DNA from: Psychrobacillus faecigallinarum
GTDB lineage: Bacteria > Bacillota > Bacilli > Bacillales_A > Planococcaceae
Length of the DNA: 64,000 bases
Direction: 5' to 3'
Assembly (NCBI RefSeq): GCF_014836595.1
Contig: NZ_JACSQO010000001.1
Span: forward strand, 496,001 to 560,000
The notes beneath the pieces are model-generated. The model did not search any database, was not told the origin of the DNA, and saw only the letters and a program-made list of their open reading frames with translations. Made by a program: the position numbers and the translations under genes. Below are positions 1 through 9,163 of the stretch, piece by piece (position 1 is the stretch's first letter; each line of letters opens with the position of its first letter).

Positions 1-148
1 AGTTGAAGAAAGAGCTAATGAGCTCAAACAAATGATACAAGAACGTTTTCAAGCAGAAGATGTAGAGATTCATCTGATAGGGTCAACTATCGGAGCACAT
101 ACTGGACCTGGAGCAATCTCTGTGTTCTTTTTAAATAAAGAAGCTTAA
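1..148 (+). CDS. DegV family protein, C-terminal end (partial)
   Basis: An open frame runs in from the window edge (first full codon at base 2) and stops with TAA at 146-148, giving the last 48 residues of a protein. The end carries the motif GSTIGAHTGPGAISVFF, typical of the C-terminus of DegV proteins, which bind a fatty acid between two domains and present it to the FakA kinase for phosphorylation. The family role is established; this particular copy cannot be identified further because most of the gene lies outside the window. A hairpin terminator follows within 10 bases. Confidence 0.75.
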   Translation, partial: VEERANELKQMIQERFQAEDVEIHLIGSTIGAHTGPGAISVFFLNKEA

Positions 149-154
149 AAGTTT

Positions 155-188
155 AAAAGACATTTCTATTAATAGATTTGTCTTTTTT
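155..188 (+). terminator. Rho-independent terminator after degV-like gene
   Basis: The arm AAAAGACA at 155-162 pairs with TGTCTTTT at 179-186; two T-T mismatches and an inner TCTA/TAGA stem lie inside, and a T run follows. It ends the DegV-like transcript. Confidence 0.75.
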
Positions 189-266
189 ATTTGTAAGGAT
201 ATTTTACACCTCTTAGCACATAATAAGTTGGACTTAAGTCGACATTTGCTGAAATGGAGTGAAATA

Positions 267-770
267 ATGGGTATTTTATCTGGAAATCAAAAAGAACAGC
301 CTTTACACTGTGGTGAAGTGTTTGCTCTTTGGACTAATCTAACAACAAACCAAGGTTTAATCGCAGCTCACCAAACTTTTTATAACCACACTGGAGATAC
401 TGAATTAAAGAAAATCATTGAAGACTCTGTTGAGGACATGAAAGAAGAAAATAAACAATTAGAAAAGATCTTGAAAGAAAATGGGATCGGACTTCCTCCT
501 GCCCCACCTGAACGACCAGTAGCAAATTTAGAGGACATCCCTATAGGGGCTAGATTCAATGATCCTGAAATTGCTGCCGCTTTAGCTATTGATGGCGCTG
601 CTGGTTTGGTAGCATGCAGTAAAGCAATGGGTATTTCCACAAGAGAAGACATCGGCATGATGTATGGTCAATTTCATATGAAAAAGGCGCAATTAGGTGC
701 TAAATTATTGAGATTGAGCAAGGAAAAGGGCTGGTTAATCCTCCCTCCTCTTCATCCAGAGCCTAAATGA
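267..770 (+). CDS. DUF3231 family protein
   Basis: A 167-residue soluble protein of the DUF3231 family, which is common and often multicopy in spore-forming Bacillales and has no established biochemical function. The sequence is mostly helical, with a Pro-rich stretch (LPPAPPERP) in the middle and repeated Glu/His/Met positions such as MYGQFHMKKAQLGAKLL, which suggest a ferritin-like four-helix fold; that fold is inference. The ATG at 267 is chosen because GGAGT lies 7 bases upstream; an in-frame TTG at 228 has no ribosome site. The gene stands alone between two terminators, so it is probably monocistronic. Confidence 0.7.
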   Translation: MGILSGNQKEQPLHCGEVFALWTNLTTNQGLIAAHQTFYNHTGDTELKKIIEDSVEDMKEENKQLEKILKENGIGLPPAPPERPVANLEDIPIGARFNDPEIAAALAIDGAAGLVACSKAMGISTREDIGMMYGQFHMKKAQLGAKLLRLSKEKGWLILPPLHPEPK

Positions 771-772
771 TT

Positions 773-809
773 TTAAAGGGACGTGACTATCATGTCCCTT
801 TAATCTTTT
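773..809 (+). terminator. Rho-independent terminator after DUF3231 gene
   Basis: AAAGGGAC (775-782) pairs with GTCCCTTT (794-801) around a short loop, followed by a T-rich tail. Confidence 0.8.
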
Positions 810-940
810 CATCAGAATATTAAATGTTGAGTTGTAGGAATAAGTTCTATAGATGATGACAAATTATCCCTTATTCGAATTATCAGCTCTTACTTGAAAC
901 AAAAAATTCGAAGTCCTTCAAATTAATTAAATCCTTAATT

Positions 941-977
941 AAAAAAACTATCTCTTAGCTTTAAGCCAAGAGATAGT
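941..977 (-). terminator. Terminator of the GH13-like gene
   Basis: ACTATCTCTT (947-956) pairs with AAGAGATAGT (968-977); a run of seven A at 941-947 becomes the U tract on the minus strand. It lies 9 bases past the stop of the amylase-like gene. Confidence 0.85.
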
Positions 978-985
978 CATTATTT

Positions 986-2437
986 TCATTTCGCTTTTTT
1001 ACGATCGTCATCTCTTCTTCTTTGTTTTCCTTTTTTCCAAACTACTACTAGGAAAACAATGAATAATAGGTATGAGATTCCCATAGCAACAATATAGGCT
1101 GTGTTTAGACCTTTTCGTTCTGTTACTTGGAAGACTTCTACTATTTCACGGTCAATAACTAAACGGTAAGATCCATCATCTGAAGGCCTTACGATGTCTG
1201 ATTCAAAAAGCCCCCTAAGCTCTTTATCTTCTCCAACAATATCGCTAGAAAGATCAATTCGCTGTGTGGCGCTTGTGTTATTGATTACAATAATAAAGGT
1301 TTCATCATCTGAAGAACGTTTATAAACAACATAACCATTTTCATTTTTTAATAGTTCTGTATCTCCAGAGCGTATGGTATCTGATTTTGCTCGAATAGAG
1401 TTAATATCTTTAATATATTCAATCAGTTCCTCATCTACTCGAAAGTTCATGATTTGATGACTTTCTTCTGGGATTTGTCCATTCATCGCAATCTCTGTAC
1501 CATACGTCATATAAGGCACTCCCGGTAAAGTCAGCATTGTCCCAATCGCTGTACGAATACGAGTTGGTGGAAACATGTTTTCCAATGCACTATGATAAGT
1601 AAATCTTTCAGACGTTAAACTATCAATCATCAATAAATCATTGAAATCTGTAGCGCCAATTACCTCAGAAGGATAATCTGTATTTTTAAAAGCATCCCTA
1701 AAATCAATCATTCGCTGTTCTGAATAATTGACATCAAAGTCTGCCTCACTCTCTTCTAATGCAATAATGTACATTGGGTCACGCACTTCTTTTAATGCTT
1801 CTATTAATTCATTTAAAAAATCAGTAGGAGCCCCTTCAAGTTCTGATAGCTTAACACCATCAAATTTATATTTTGTAGCAAACTCAACAATACTTTCCTT
1901 TAAGGCTGCTTGTACTTCTTCATTTTTCAAGTCTAAAGTCAGTTTTCCATTGTCAGTCGAAGTTATCCAGTCTTGTTTATCTGCTTCTGAAGCCCAAGCA
2001 TGGTTAGCACTGTAATTATTAAATGGGAATTCAATCATTAATTTCATTTCTTTATCGTGCGTAGTCTTAATAAGCTTTTCAAACTCTTCAGAAGTCCCAA
2101 ATTGCTTTTCTACTTCATTAAAATTTAAAACTGCCTTTCCATCATAGGATTCAGTGGAAAAAACCGGACCAATAGAGATAATAGTAAATCCCATGTCTCT
2201 TATATGATCCATCTTATCTATAATTCCTATAAAATCTCCCCCAGCAAAAGCAAGGTGATCTTTAATATCTACGTTGTAGTCGTTAGCTACGGTACTGTTA
2301 AAGTATCGGTCAACATATAAGTCATAAATACTTTCGTTATGTATAGATGAACCTGTTTCTGCTTGAGCGCTATATGCTGTCGTTATCCATAGACTACTAA
2401 TAAGTAGTATAGAAACAAGCCATTTTTTAAGTTTCAA
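986..2437 (-). CDS. Membrane-anchored GH13-like (alpha-amylase family) protein, catalytic motifs altered
   Basis: A 483-residue protein with an N-terminal signal peptide (residues 1-26), a GH13-type barrel (about 35-390), a small beta C-terminal domain, and a C-terminal transmembrane helix (about 445-468) followed by a very basic tail. It should therefore be displayed outside the cell and anchored in the membrane. The fold is recognisable from DMGFTIISIGPVF and GTMLTLPGVPYMTYGTE. The catalytic motifs are not standard: the region II motif GxRxD reads GVKLS at 194-198, so the nucleophile position is Ser198, and the HD of region IV reads HS at 282-283. A Glu pair at 228-229 may keep the acid/base. 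Known GH13 enzymes need both Asp residues, so this may bind rather than cleave glucans. Start is TTG with AGGAGG 6-7 bases upstream. No sugar-use genes lie beside it. Confidence 0.75.
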   Translation of the reverse strand: MKLKKWLVSILLISSLWITTAYSAQAETGSSIHNESIYDLYVDRYFNSTVANDYNVDIKDHLAFAGGDFIGIIDKMDHIRDMGFTIISIGPVFSTESYDGKAVLNFNEVEKQFGTSEEFEKLIKTTHDKEMKLMIEFPFNNYSANHAWASEADKQDWITSTDNGKLTLDLKNEEVQAALKESIVEFATKYKFDGVKLSELEGAPTDFLNELIEALKEVRDPMYIIALEESEADFDVNYSEQRMIDFRDAFKNTDYPSEVIGATDFNDLLMIDSLTSERFTYHSALENMFPPTRIRTAIGTMLTLPGVPYMTYGTEIAMNGQIPEESHQIMNFRVDEELIEYIKDINSIRAKSDTIRSGDTELLKNENGYVVYKRSSDDETFIIVINNTSATQRIDLSSDIVGEDKELRGLFESDIVRPSDDGSYRLVIDREIVEVFQVTERKGLNTAYIVAMGISYLLFIVFLVVVWKKGKQRRRDDDRKKAK

Positions 2438-2679
2438 GGTAATCCTCCTCTACATCGGGTTAACATATAAAATCATCTTGTCTATTTATACCCAAAAACA
2501 AGACTTATCACCGTTAATTTTAACAAAGCTACGTTTTAATCGCTATGTTTTATACTGAAATAGCTAAAAAATATAAAAGTATTCGTCCAAACTGTGTCTT
2601 AAAAAGAACTCCCATTTAGTGATTGTAAATTTAACACTAAGCACAATGTATTAACTCTGAAGGTTCATTACAAAATATT

Positions 2680-2755
2680 TGGTGGGTTGAGTGAGCAAGA
2701 TAAGACATTACACTCGACCGGCTATCGTTCTCCCCCACAGAAAGCGTCCTTCTAA
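2680..2755. repeat. Decayed inverted copy of the dispersed palindromic element
   Basis: In the 444-base gap between the GH13-like gene and yisL, the segment GAGTGAGCAAGATAAGACAT followed by ACCGGC, then ...AGAAAGCGTCC matches the reverse complement of the repeat seen at 51806-51935 (GATGTCTTATCTCTCTCACTC, GCCGGT, GGACGCTTTCCGC), but is shortened and has point changes. It looks like an old, degraded copy in the opposite orientation. The rest of the gap shows nothing I can assign. Confidence 0.55.
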
Positions 2756-2844
2756 AGCAGAAATCAACTATACAATATTCTGTAGAACAAGATACTTTTT
2801 TTAAAAACAACCTATATTATTAATTTTCAAGCTCAATTTTCACA

Positions 2845-2876
2845 AATAAAAAAGGCTCTCAAGATGAGAGCCTTTT
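2845..2876 (-). terminator. Terminator of yisL
   Basis: AAGGCTCTC (2852-2860) pairs with GAGAGCCTT (2866-2874) around a five-base loop; the A run at 2847-2853 gives the U tract on the minus strand. Confidence 0.85.
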
Positions 2877-2881
2877 GTTTG

Positions 2882-3244
2882 TTACGCTAAGAAATTGATA
2901 CCCATTGGTAGCTTAAATCCTAGGAATAACGTGATAAGGAAAAATACAAACACTAGAACAAGGAAGGTTGTATAAGGTTTTCCTTTTGTCTTTTTAACTA
3001 ATGTCATTTCCATCATTCCGATTACTAGAAGGCCTGCTATAAACTTCAAGCCATAAAGCATACCTTCACCATAGTCCATCCCTTTCATGAATAGAGCAAC
3101 TCCGGTAATGATGATTAGTAAATAGTCTAAACGCAAAATCATGTGAACTACCTTCGGGTTAGCCATTGCTAAAGCAACCAAAAATAATATTAGGGCTACT
3201 ATCCAAGTTGTTATGTGTAAGTGTGTGCTTGCTAAGAAATCCAT
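2882..3244 (-). CDS. yisL: YisL family membrane protein (DUF1516/UPF0344)
   Basis: A 120-residue protein made almost entirely of four hydrophobic helices (about 12-29, 38-54, 65-82, 92-112), with the family-typical opening HLHITTWIVALILFLVA and the MHMILRLDYLLIIITG-like stretch. Length and pattern match Bacillus YisL, an integral membrane protein of unknown function. It starts with ATG after a GAGGTGA ribosome site. Its neighbour upstream is the YisK homologue, the same pairing as in B. subtilis, which supports the assignment. Confidence 0.85.
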   Translation of the reverse strand: MDFLASTHLHITTWIVALILFLVALAMANPKVVHMILRLDYLLIIITGVALFMKGMDYGEGMLYGLKFIAGLLVIGMMEMTLVKKTKGKPYTTFLVLVFVFFLITLFLGFKLPMGINFLA

Positions 3245-3301
3245 TGTTTCACCTCAACGTTAATTTTAATATATCTCTAATATACCACTTCTAAACTACC
3301 A

Positions 3302-4198
3302 TTACTCAAATTTGTTTACAAGCGTTCCGATTCCTTCAATGGAAACTTTCACAATATCGCCAGATTTCAAAAATTTTGGAGGGTTAAATCCTTTTCCAAC
3401 CCCTGCAGGAGTTCCTGTTAGAATGACATCCCCTGGCTCAAGTGTCACTACTTTAGAAATTTCACAGATAATATTCTCTACAGAATATATCATGTCTGAT
3501 GTTACGCCGTTTTGACGGATTTCATCATTCACTTTAGTCACAATTGTTAAGTCCTGTGGATTTGGAATTTCATCCTTTGTAACCACGTAAGGGCCCATTG
3601 GACATGAACAATCTAAGCTTTTTCCAAGGAAAAATTGCTGATGTTTCTTTTGTAGGTCACGAGCTGTAATATCATTTGCAATAGTATATCCAAATACATA
3701 ATCGTAAGCTAATTTAGTAGGAATGTTCTTCCCTTCCTTACCAATAATGATTGCTAGCTCTCCTTCATAATCTAATGAGGAAGTTAGCTCCGCATGAACT
3801 GGTAATGTTTGTTCGTCAGCAGCAATGGAAGTTGGAGCCTTAGTAAATACTACGAAATTCTCTGCTACTCCACCCATTTCCTTTGCATGGTCGGCATAGT
3901 TTTTACCAATAGCCATCACATTTTTAGGAGTACGAGGAATAGGTGATAACCATTCAATTTCCGTAAATGAGCGTTTAAAACGATTAGGATCCTCTTCTTT
4001 TAAAGCTGTCTCGACTAAAACTCGAATCTGTTCAATAAAATCCATCCCGAAACTGACACCTTGGACAATAGTAGCTGGAAAGTTCGGTAACACTTGTAGT
4101 TCTTCTTGAATGGAAAGAACATCCCATACTGCCTCTTCCTTTTTCACTTTTGGTCCAAAATAAATTTTATCGTTTACTCGGTATGACAATAGCTTCAT
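3302..4198 (-). CDS. yisK: Fumarylacetoacetate hydrolase family protein, YisK-like
   Basis: A 298-residue FAH-family protein. The metal-binding catalytic core is visible: IGKNYADHAKEMG, the acidic pair in SSLDYEGELAIIIGKEG, the Asp in GYTIANDITARDLQ, and LEPGDVILTGTPAGVG near the end. The N-terminal 90 residues form the small extra domain found in YisK. Established knowledge: members cleave or decarboxylate 2-oxo acids such as oxaloacetate with Mg2+ or Mn2+, and B. subtilis YisK has been tied to oxaloacetate decarboxylation and to cell-shape phenotypes. The adjacency to yisL supports orthology. Cytosolic; no signal peptide. Confidence 0.85.
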   Translation of the reverse strand: MKLLSYRVNDKIYFGPKVKKEEAVWDVLSIQEELQVLPNFPATIVQGVSFGMDFIEQIRVLVETALKEEDPNRFKRSFTEIEWLSPIPRTPKNVMAIGKNYADHAKEMGGVAENFVVFTKAPTSIAADEQTLPVHAELTSSLDYEGELAIIIGKEGKNIPTKLAYDYVFGYTIANDITARDLQKKHQQFFLGKSLDCSCPMGPYVVTKDEIPNPQDLTIVTKVNDEIRQNGVTSDMIYSVENIICEISKVVTLEPGDVILTGTPAGVGKGFNPPKFLKSGDIVKVSIEGIGTLVNKFE

Positions 4199-4277
4199 CC
4201 ATAAACACTCCTCTAAAGAAATTTGAATCTATTAGTATAGTCTATTACAAATAACCCTTATTTTCATCTTTTTCGAA

Positions 4278-5438
4278 TTAAATTTTTGAATAAGTCAGTT
4301 TTCTCCACAATGCTTCCACAGGCCCTTGTTTAAATTTAAGGAACCAAATTTCTGCAAATATAACTTGAATTACATAAATACCTACTGCCATCCATGTACC
4401 TGTAGCCACATCTACTTGACCATATAATCCGAAGCCGTAGCTATAGAAAATAGTCGTTGCAATAATAGATTGCATTAGATAAATCGTCATCGACATTCTT
4501 CCTGCTTTTCCGATTGGCGAAAGTATTTTTCCAATAATAGGTATTGTACAGATTAAAGCAATAATCCCTCCGTATGCAATTGCCTGAAGTGGTCCGCCAA
4601 ACGTATCCTGTACTGTCATTGTAAATAAGTCATCGCCTTTACTAAACGGAAGCCACTTAATAGCTGTACCTGCTGCCATTGTTATCAATATGGTGATAAT
4701 CCAGAAAAGCTTTAGCTCTCTTGCTCGTTCTATTAACTTCAGCTTTGCTGCAGCCGCTCCCACCATCAAAAGTGGAAGAATTGTACATATAATTAGCACT
4801 ATATTTAATCCGTACCCTTGCATATAAAGCCAGTCAGTAATTCTTTGGCTAGATACATCAAACCAAGAGCCTTGGGAAAATGCGACGATGGAATTCTCTA
4901 CTTCTTGAATTCCTGTATAAAGAGTAGCTTCCTCTGGAGCCGCTTTTACTAAAAAGTATAAAAGCCCACTCAACAAGCCATTTGGTATTAAAAATAATAA
5001 TGCGCTGATTAAAAACAACCAAATCGGCTTCAATTTCATCAGTACAATTAACAACAATCCTGCTAGGGCATAAGTTATTAATATATCGCCAGACCAAATA
5101 AGAAAAGCATGAATACATCCGATTCCTAGCAATATTAACAGCCTTCTAACTGCTAGTCGGTTAAAGGATGTTCCCTTTTCCTCCGATTTCATAAACTGCA
5201 TCGCTAATCCATATCCAAATAGCATTGAAAACAAAGGATAAACACTGCCCTGCACAAAAATATCAATCCACTTATAGCTTTCTTGGTCGCCTGGGGTCTG
5301 ATACCAGTCATATGGATTCACATAAATATAAGGACCATGAAAAAACAACATATTGACGACAAAAATACCTAATAAAGCAAAGCCTCTCATTACATCAATG
5401 GATATGATTCTTTCTTTCTCTTGCGTTGGTATAATCAC
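4278..5438 (-). CDS. DUF418 domain membrane protein (YeiB-like)
   Basis: About 386 residues with roughly nine hydrophobic helices. It opens with RIISIDVMRGFALLGIFVVNM, the hallmark N-terminus of the YeiB/DUF418 group, and ends with the DUF418 signature (IGKAGRMSMTIYLMQSI, then FGLYGQVD). The family resembles membrane acyltransferases, but no substrate is established. The start is unusual: TTG at 5441 and GTG at 5438 are adjacent; GTG lies 7 bases from the GGGGG ribosome site and is preferred. It begins about 10 bases after addA ends, so it is probably the last gene of the addB-addA operon. Confidence 0.8.
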   Translation of the reverse strand: MIIPTQEKERIISIDVMRGFALLGIFVVNMLFFHGPYIYVNPYDWYQTPGDQESYKWIDIFVQGSVYPLFSMLFGYGLAMQFMKSEEKGTSFNRLAVRRLLILLGIGCIHAFLIWSGDILITYALAGLLLIVLMKLKPIWLFLISALLFLIPNGLLSGLLYFLVKAAPEEATLYTGIQEVENSIVAFSQGSWFDVSSQRITDWLYMQGYGLNIVLIICTILPLLMVGAAAAKLKLIERARELKLFWIITILITMAAGTAIKWLPFSKGDDLFTMTVQDTFGGPLQAIAYGGIIALICTIPIIGKILSPIGKAGRMSMTIYLMQSIIATTIFYSYGFGLYGQVDVATGTWMAVGIYVIQVIFAEIWFLKFKQGPVEALWRKLTYSKI

Positions 5439-5449
5439 CAAATTTCCCC

Positions 5450-8400
5450 CTAAAGTGTTACAGTTTTATTTATGTCAAATAGATATAGAACTCTCTCTTT
5501 TATCTCTACTTGCATGATGTCTTGAATAGCCCTTGCATACAAGGAAAGCTGTAGCTCGTATCTATTTTTCAATTCCTGAACTAAATGATCTTCATTTTTT
5601 TGCAGATGTTTTACTCTATCTGTCTTATAATCTAGCAGCACCCATTGACCATCTTCTTCTTGAAACAAGCAATCTACAACCCCTTGAATAATTTGCTTGT
5701 CACCATCTGGATCAACTAAAGCATATGTGAAAGGAAATTCTCTCATTACTTGTTTAGCTGCTCTCAATCGATCCGCTATTTCTGAATGGAAGAATGGAAC
5801 CATCTTGTTTGGGTCTATTGCCGCTTGCTCCGCAGTAGTTAATATCTCTCTCTCTTTTAAACGCTCAGCAAAAGCTAAAACTTGCTCAGACGTTTTCTTT
5901 TCATCTAAATCTACGTTTTGCATGAATGCATGGACAGCGGTACCAGCCTCGGCACCAGTCAGCTTCTCTTCCTGTTGCAAGAAGAATGGTCTTTTTGCTG
6001 TCTTGTCACTTAAAGTGTTTGTAGTTGGACCAAAAAACTCTTCATCCTCACGCTCTAACAAAAGTTGAAGTTTTTTCATGTCACTTACTGATTGCTTTGA
6101 ACGCTTGTGGGTAGAAACCTCAAATGGGTAAATTGTGTCAAATATATTTTTGATATCCTCTAACATCGCTGGCTCTTCCGTTTTAATGAGTTCGGAAAGC
6201 GTTACTTGCTCCTTTTCTTCCTCTACATGCTGGACTTTTAGGTCTTCTATAGGCTTAGCGAGAATGTTCCATTTAGAAGGCCCCTCCAATAAATTGGCCT
6301 CGTTTACTTCAGATACTTGTTTATAGTCTGGATGACGAGCAAGAGCTGGACCAATCCAGTCTAAATAACCTTTTGCTTTAGCTCGTACATAGTCAGGGAT
6401 CATTTCATCACTCAGCAGTGTTTGAGAATCCTCCCATTTTTCCAATGTTTTTGCCAGGTCCTTGATCGTAGCAACTAAATATAAATGTTCCTTGGCACGG
6501 GTCATCGCCACATATAGAACTCGCATTTCCTCTGCCTTTAGCTCCATCTGTTTTTTTTCCTTAATCGCAAGAAATGGTAACGAGGTAAAAGAAATACGCT
6601 TTATAGGATCAATCGCCTTTACTGCTAACCCAAAGTTTTGATCAAATAAATACGACTCATTGAAATCCATTTGGTTAAACGGTCTGCCCATGCCTGCTAA
6701 AAAGACTACAGGAAACTCGAGACCCTTCGACGAATGAATTGTCATTAATCGAACAACATTTTCTTTCTCACTGATAGCACGAGCCGCTCCCAGGTCATCC
6801 CCACGTTTTCTCATACGATCAATAAAGCGAAGGAAACGGAAGAGACCACGGAACGATGTCTTTTCATAAGTTACTGCTCTGTCATGTAAAACACGCAAAT
6901 TTGCCTGTCGTTGCTTACCGTTTGGCATAGATCCTACAATTTCGTAATAATGTGTATCTAAATATATTTGCCAGATTAAATCTGCTAGAGATCCTCTTCT
7001 ACTTAGATCCCGCCAATCCTCAAATTGCAGAAGAAATCTTTGCAACTTCTCTGCAGTTTCTACTGTCAGTCCTGCACCCCCACTTGAGACAAATACTTTT
7101 AATGCCTCATAGAACGGCTCCTTAGGCGCTGCTAGTCTAATTAAAGCTAATTCAGATTCTGTTAAGCCTACGAATGAAGCACGAAGAACAGAAGCTAATG
7201 AGATATCCTGATAAGGATTGTCAATTGTTCGCAGCGTATGTAGCATGATTAGTACTTCTACTGCCTCAAAGTAACCCTTAGAAAGCTCCGCGTACAATGG
7301 AATACCTGCTTCCTTAAATTGCTCGTTGACTTCTTGAGACCAAGTCATGGAGCGCATTAAAATAACGATGTCGCTATACTGTAACGGCCGTTCTTTTTTC
7401 TTCCACGGATCATATACAGTATGACCGCTGCCAATCATTTCTTTTATCTTAGAAATAATATAACGAGCCTCTGCCTGAGATTTTTTTAACTCCTCCTCAG
7501 CGTCAACTGTTTTAAAATCATCCTCATCTTCCTCTGATTCTGCGTTGCCATCTTCTACCTCATATAGCAAGGCGAGTTCAATGGCCGCATCTCTATCATC
7601 ATAAGGAGCCTGTGGCTTCAAGGAAGCGGCATCGTCGTAGTCAATTTCTCCAACACTTTCTCCCATTACTTGCTGAAAAATATAGTTTGTTCCGTGCAAT
7701 ACCTCTTGACGGCTACGGAAGTTGGCATTTAAATCTATCTTAACTCCTGAGTCATAGGGCTCTTCTTTAAACTTTCGATATTTCCCTAAGAAAAGCATCG
7801 GCTCGGCAAGTCTAAATCGATAGATGGATTGCTTTACATCTCCTACCATAAACATGTTTCCCGTGAGTTCTTCTCCACTCTTAACTAGCTGTAGAATTGT
7901 CTCTTGGAGTCTGTTTGTATCCTGATATTCATCGACCAGTACTTCCTTAAAGCGAGCTTGGTAATCCTCCGCTATAGCAGAAGGTATTAAATTACCTTCC
8001 TCATCACGCTCCGTTAATATTTCCAGAGCATAATGCTCCAAGTCAGAAAAATCCACTAAACCTTTTTCATTTTTTGCAGCAGTATATCTTTCCCCATAAG
8101 AGATTGCCAAATCTACTAAGGTTTTTAAATGAGGTGCCATTAGACGCATTTCTTCTAATAAGCGTTCAGGTGTACGGGTAAAATATTTATCCTTAAGATC
8201 ATTTACGATCTTTTTCACTTTATTTCGTTTATTCGCTGCCTGCTTTTTGAGCACCTCATCGCAGGAATCTTTTCGAATAGATGCTGCTTTTCCCCATTTT
8301 AACCCTTGAAAATAGTAATACACTTCTTGCCAAGTACCCATTTTTAACAAGCGGACTGCTTCCTGTATAAGGGTTTGATCGTTAATAGCAGTATCGGCAA

Positions 8401-9163
8401 GTGGGGCTGGACCGTTCGGAAGATTAGCAAGTCTTTTAATTTCCTCTGATACGGCAATTGCTTCCTCCAACTGATAAGTCAAAGCAAGCTTCAATGGTTC
8501 AATAAACGGAAGCTCTTCAATAGACATCTGCTCATCTAATTCGTATTCCATCGGAATCGCTAATAGCCATTTATTTGGCTCCGGATGAACACGAGCATAG
8601 CTGTAGAGTTTATCTATCATAACTTCAATCGATTGGTCATCACGGTCTGAAGTAAAGCTATCGGATAACAAATACATGGCTTCCGGATTATCTGTTTGAT
8701 ATGCTTCTTCTAGAATTTCGGCTAATACATCATCTCGCATTAGTGCTGCCTCTGTATCGTCCGCTATTCGAAAGCCAGGATCAATCGTGAGCATATATGA
8801 ATATTGCCTTACGATATTTAAGCAAAACGAATGCAGGGTGGAAATTTGCGCCTTGTTTAACAAAGTCAGCTGCTTTCTCAAATGAGTAGAATCTGGATCT
8901 AAGACGATTGCCTTTTCTAGTGCCTCTCTCATTCGATGACGCATTTCTGCTGCGGAAGCGTTTGTGAATGTTACTACTAGTAACTCATCCACATTAATCG
9001 GATTTTCTTTTGCAATTACTTTCTGGATAAGTCGATCGATGAGTACAGCTGTTTTACCAGAGCCTGCGGCAGCTGCTACTAATACATCTGAACCAGTAGC
9101 CCAGATTGCCTTCCACTGTGCCGGTGTCCATGTTAAATCGGCCGGCATATTAGGAATCTTCAT
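5450..9163 (-). CDS. addA: ATP-dependent helicase/nuclease subunit A (AddA)
   Basis: A full-length 1237-residue AddA. Walker A AAAGSGKT is at residues 31-38; helicase motifs continue with VDEYQDTNRLQ, GDVKQSIYRFRLA, VRLMTIHSSKGLEFPVVFL and VLYVAMTRAKEHLY. The C-terminal RecB-type nuclease is marked by AGTAVHAFMQ and by QGVVDCLFQEEDG...LLDYKTDR, whose Asp and Lys are the metal-site residues. With AddB it forms the dimeric helicase-nuclease that processes double-strand ends up to a Chi site and loads RecA. It overlaps addB by 14 bases, which suggests translational coupling; the ribosome site GGAGATGAG lies inside the addB end. Confidence 0.97.
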   Translation of the reverse strand: MKIPNMPADLTWTPAQWKAIWATGSDVLVAAAAGSGKTAVLIDRLIQKVIAKENPINVDELLVVTFTNASAAEMRHRMREALEKAIVLDPDSTHLRKQLTLLNKAQISTLHSFCLNIVRQYSYMLTIDPGFRIADDTEAALMRDDVLAEILEEAYQTDNPEAMYLLSDSFTSDRDDQSIEVMIDKLYSYARVHPEPNKWLLAIPMEYELDEQMSIEELPFIEPLKLALTYQLEEAIAVSEEIKRLANLPNGPAPLADTAINDQTLIQEAVRLLKMGTWQEVYYYFQGLKWGKAASIRKDSCDEVLKKQAANKRNKVKKIVNDLKDKYFTRTPERLLEEMRLMAPHLKTLVDLAISYGERYTAAKNEKGLVDFSDLEHYALEILTERDEEGNLIPSAIAEDYQARFKEVLVDEYQDTNRLQETILQLVKSGEELTGNMFMVGDVKQSIYRFRLAEPMLFLGKYRKFKEEPYDSGVKIDLNANFRSRQEVLHGTNYIFQQVMGESVGEIDYDDAASLKPQAPYDDRDAAIELALLYEVEDGNAESEEDEDDFKTVDAEEELKKSQAEARYIISKIKEMIGSGHTVYDPWKKKERPLQYSDIVILMRSMTWSQEVNEQFKEAGIPLYAELSKGYFEAVEVLIMLHTLRTIDNPYQDISLASVLRASFVGLTESELALIRLAAPKEPFYEALKVFVSSGGAGLTVETAEKLQRFLLQFEDWRDLSRRGSLADLIWQIYLDTHYYEIVGSMPNGKQRQANLRVLHDRAVTYEKTSFRGLFRFLRFIDRMRKRGDDLGAARAISEKENVVRLMTIHSSKGLEFPVVFLAGMGRPFNQMDFNESYLFDQNFGLAVKAIDPIKRISFTSLPFLAIKEKKQMELKAEEMRVLYVAMTRAKEHLYLVATIKDLAKTLEKWEDSQTLLSDEMIPDYVRAKAKGYLDWIGPALARHPDYKQVSEVNEANLLEGPSKWNILAKPIEDLKVQHVEEEKEQVTLSELIKTEEPAMLEDIKNIFDTIYPFEVSTHKRSKQSVSDMKKLQLLLEREDEEFFGPTTNTLSDKTAKRPFFLQQEEKLTGAEAGTAVHAFMQNVDLDEKKTSEQVLAFAERLKEREILTTAEQAAIDPNKMVPFFHSEIADRLRAAKQVMREFPFTYALVDPDGDKQIIQGVVDCLFQEEDGQWVLLDYKTDRVKHLQKNEDHLVQELKNRYELQLSLYARAIQDIMQVEIKERVLYLFDINKTVTL

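Noticed and set aside
228..266. Upstream TTG start for the DUF3231 protein
   Set aside because: It has no ribosome site; the ATG at 267 has GGAGT at the right spacing and begins the conserved part.
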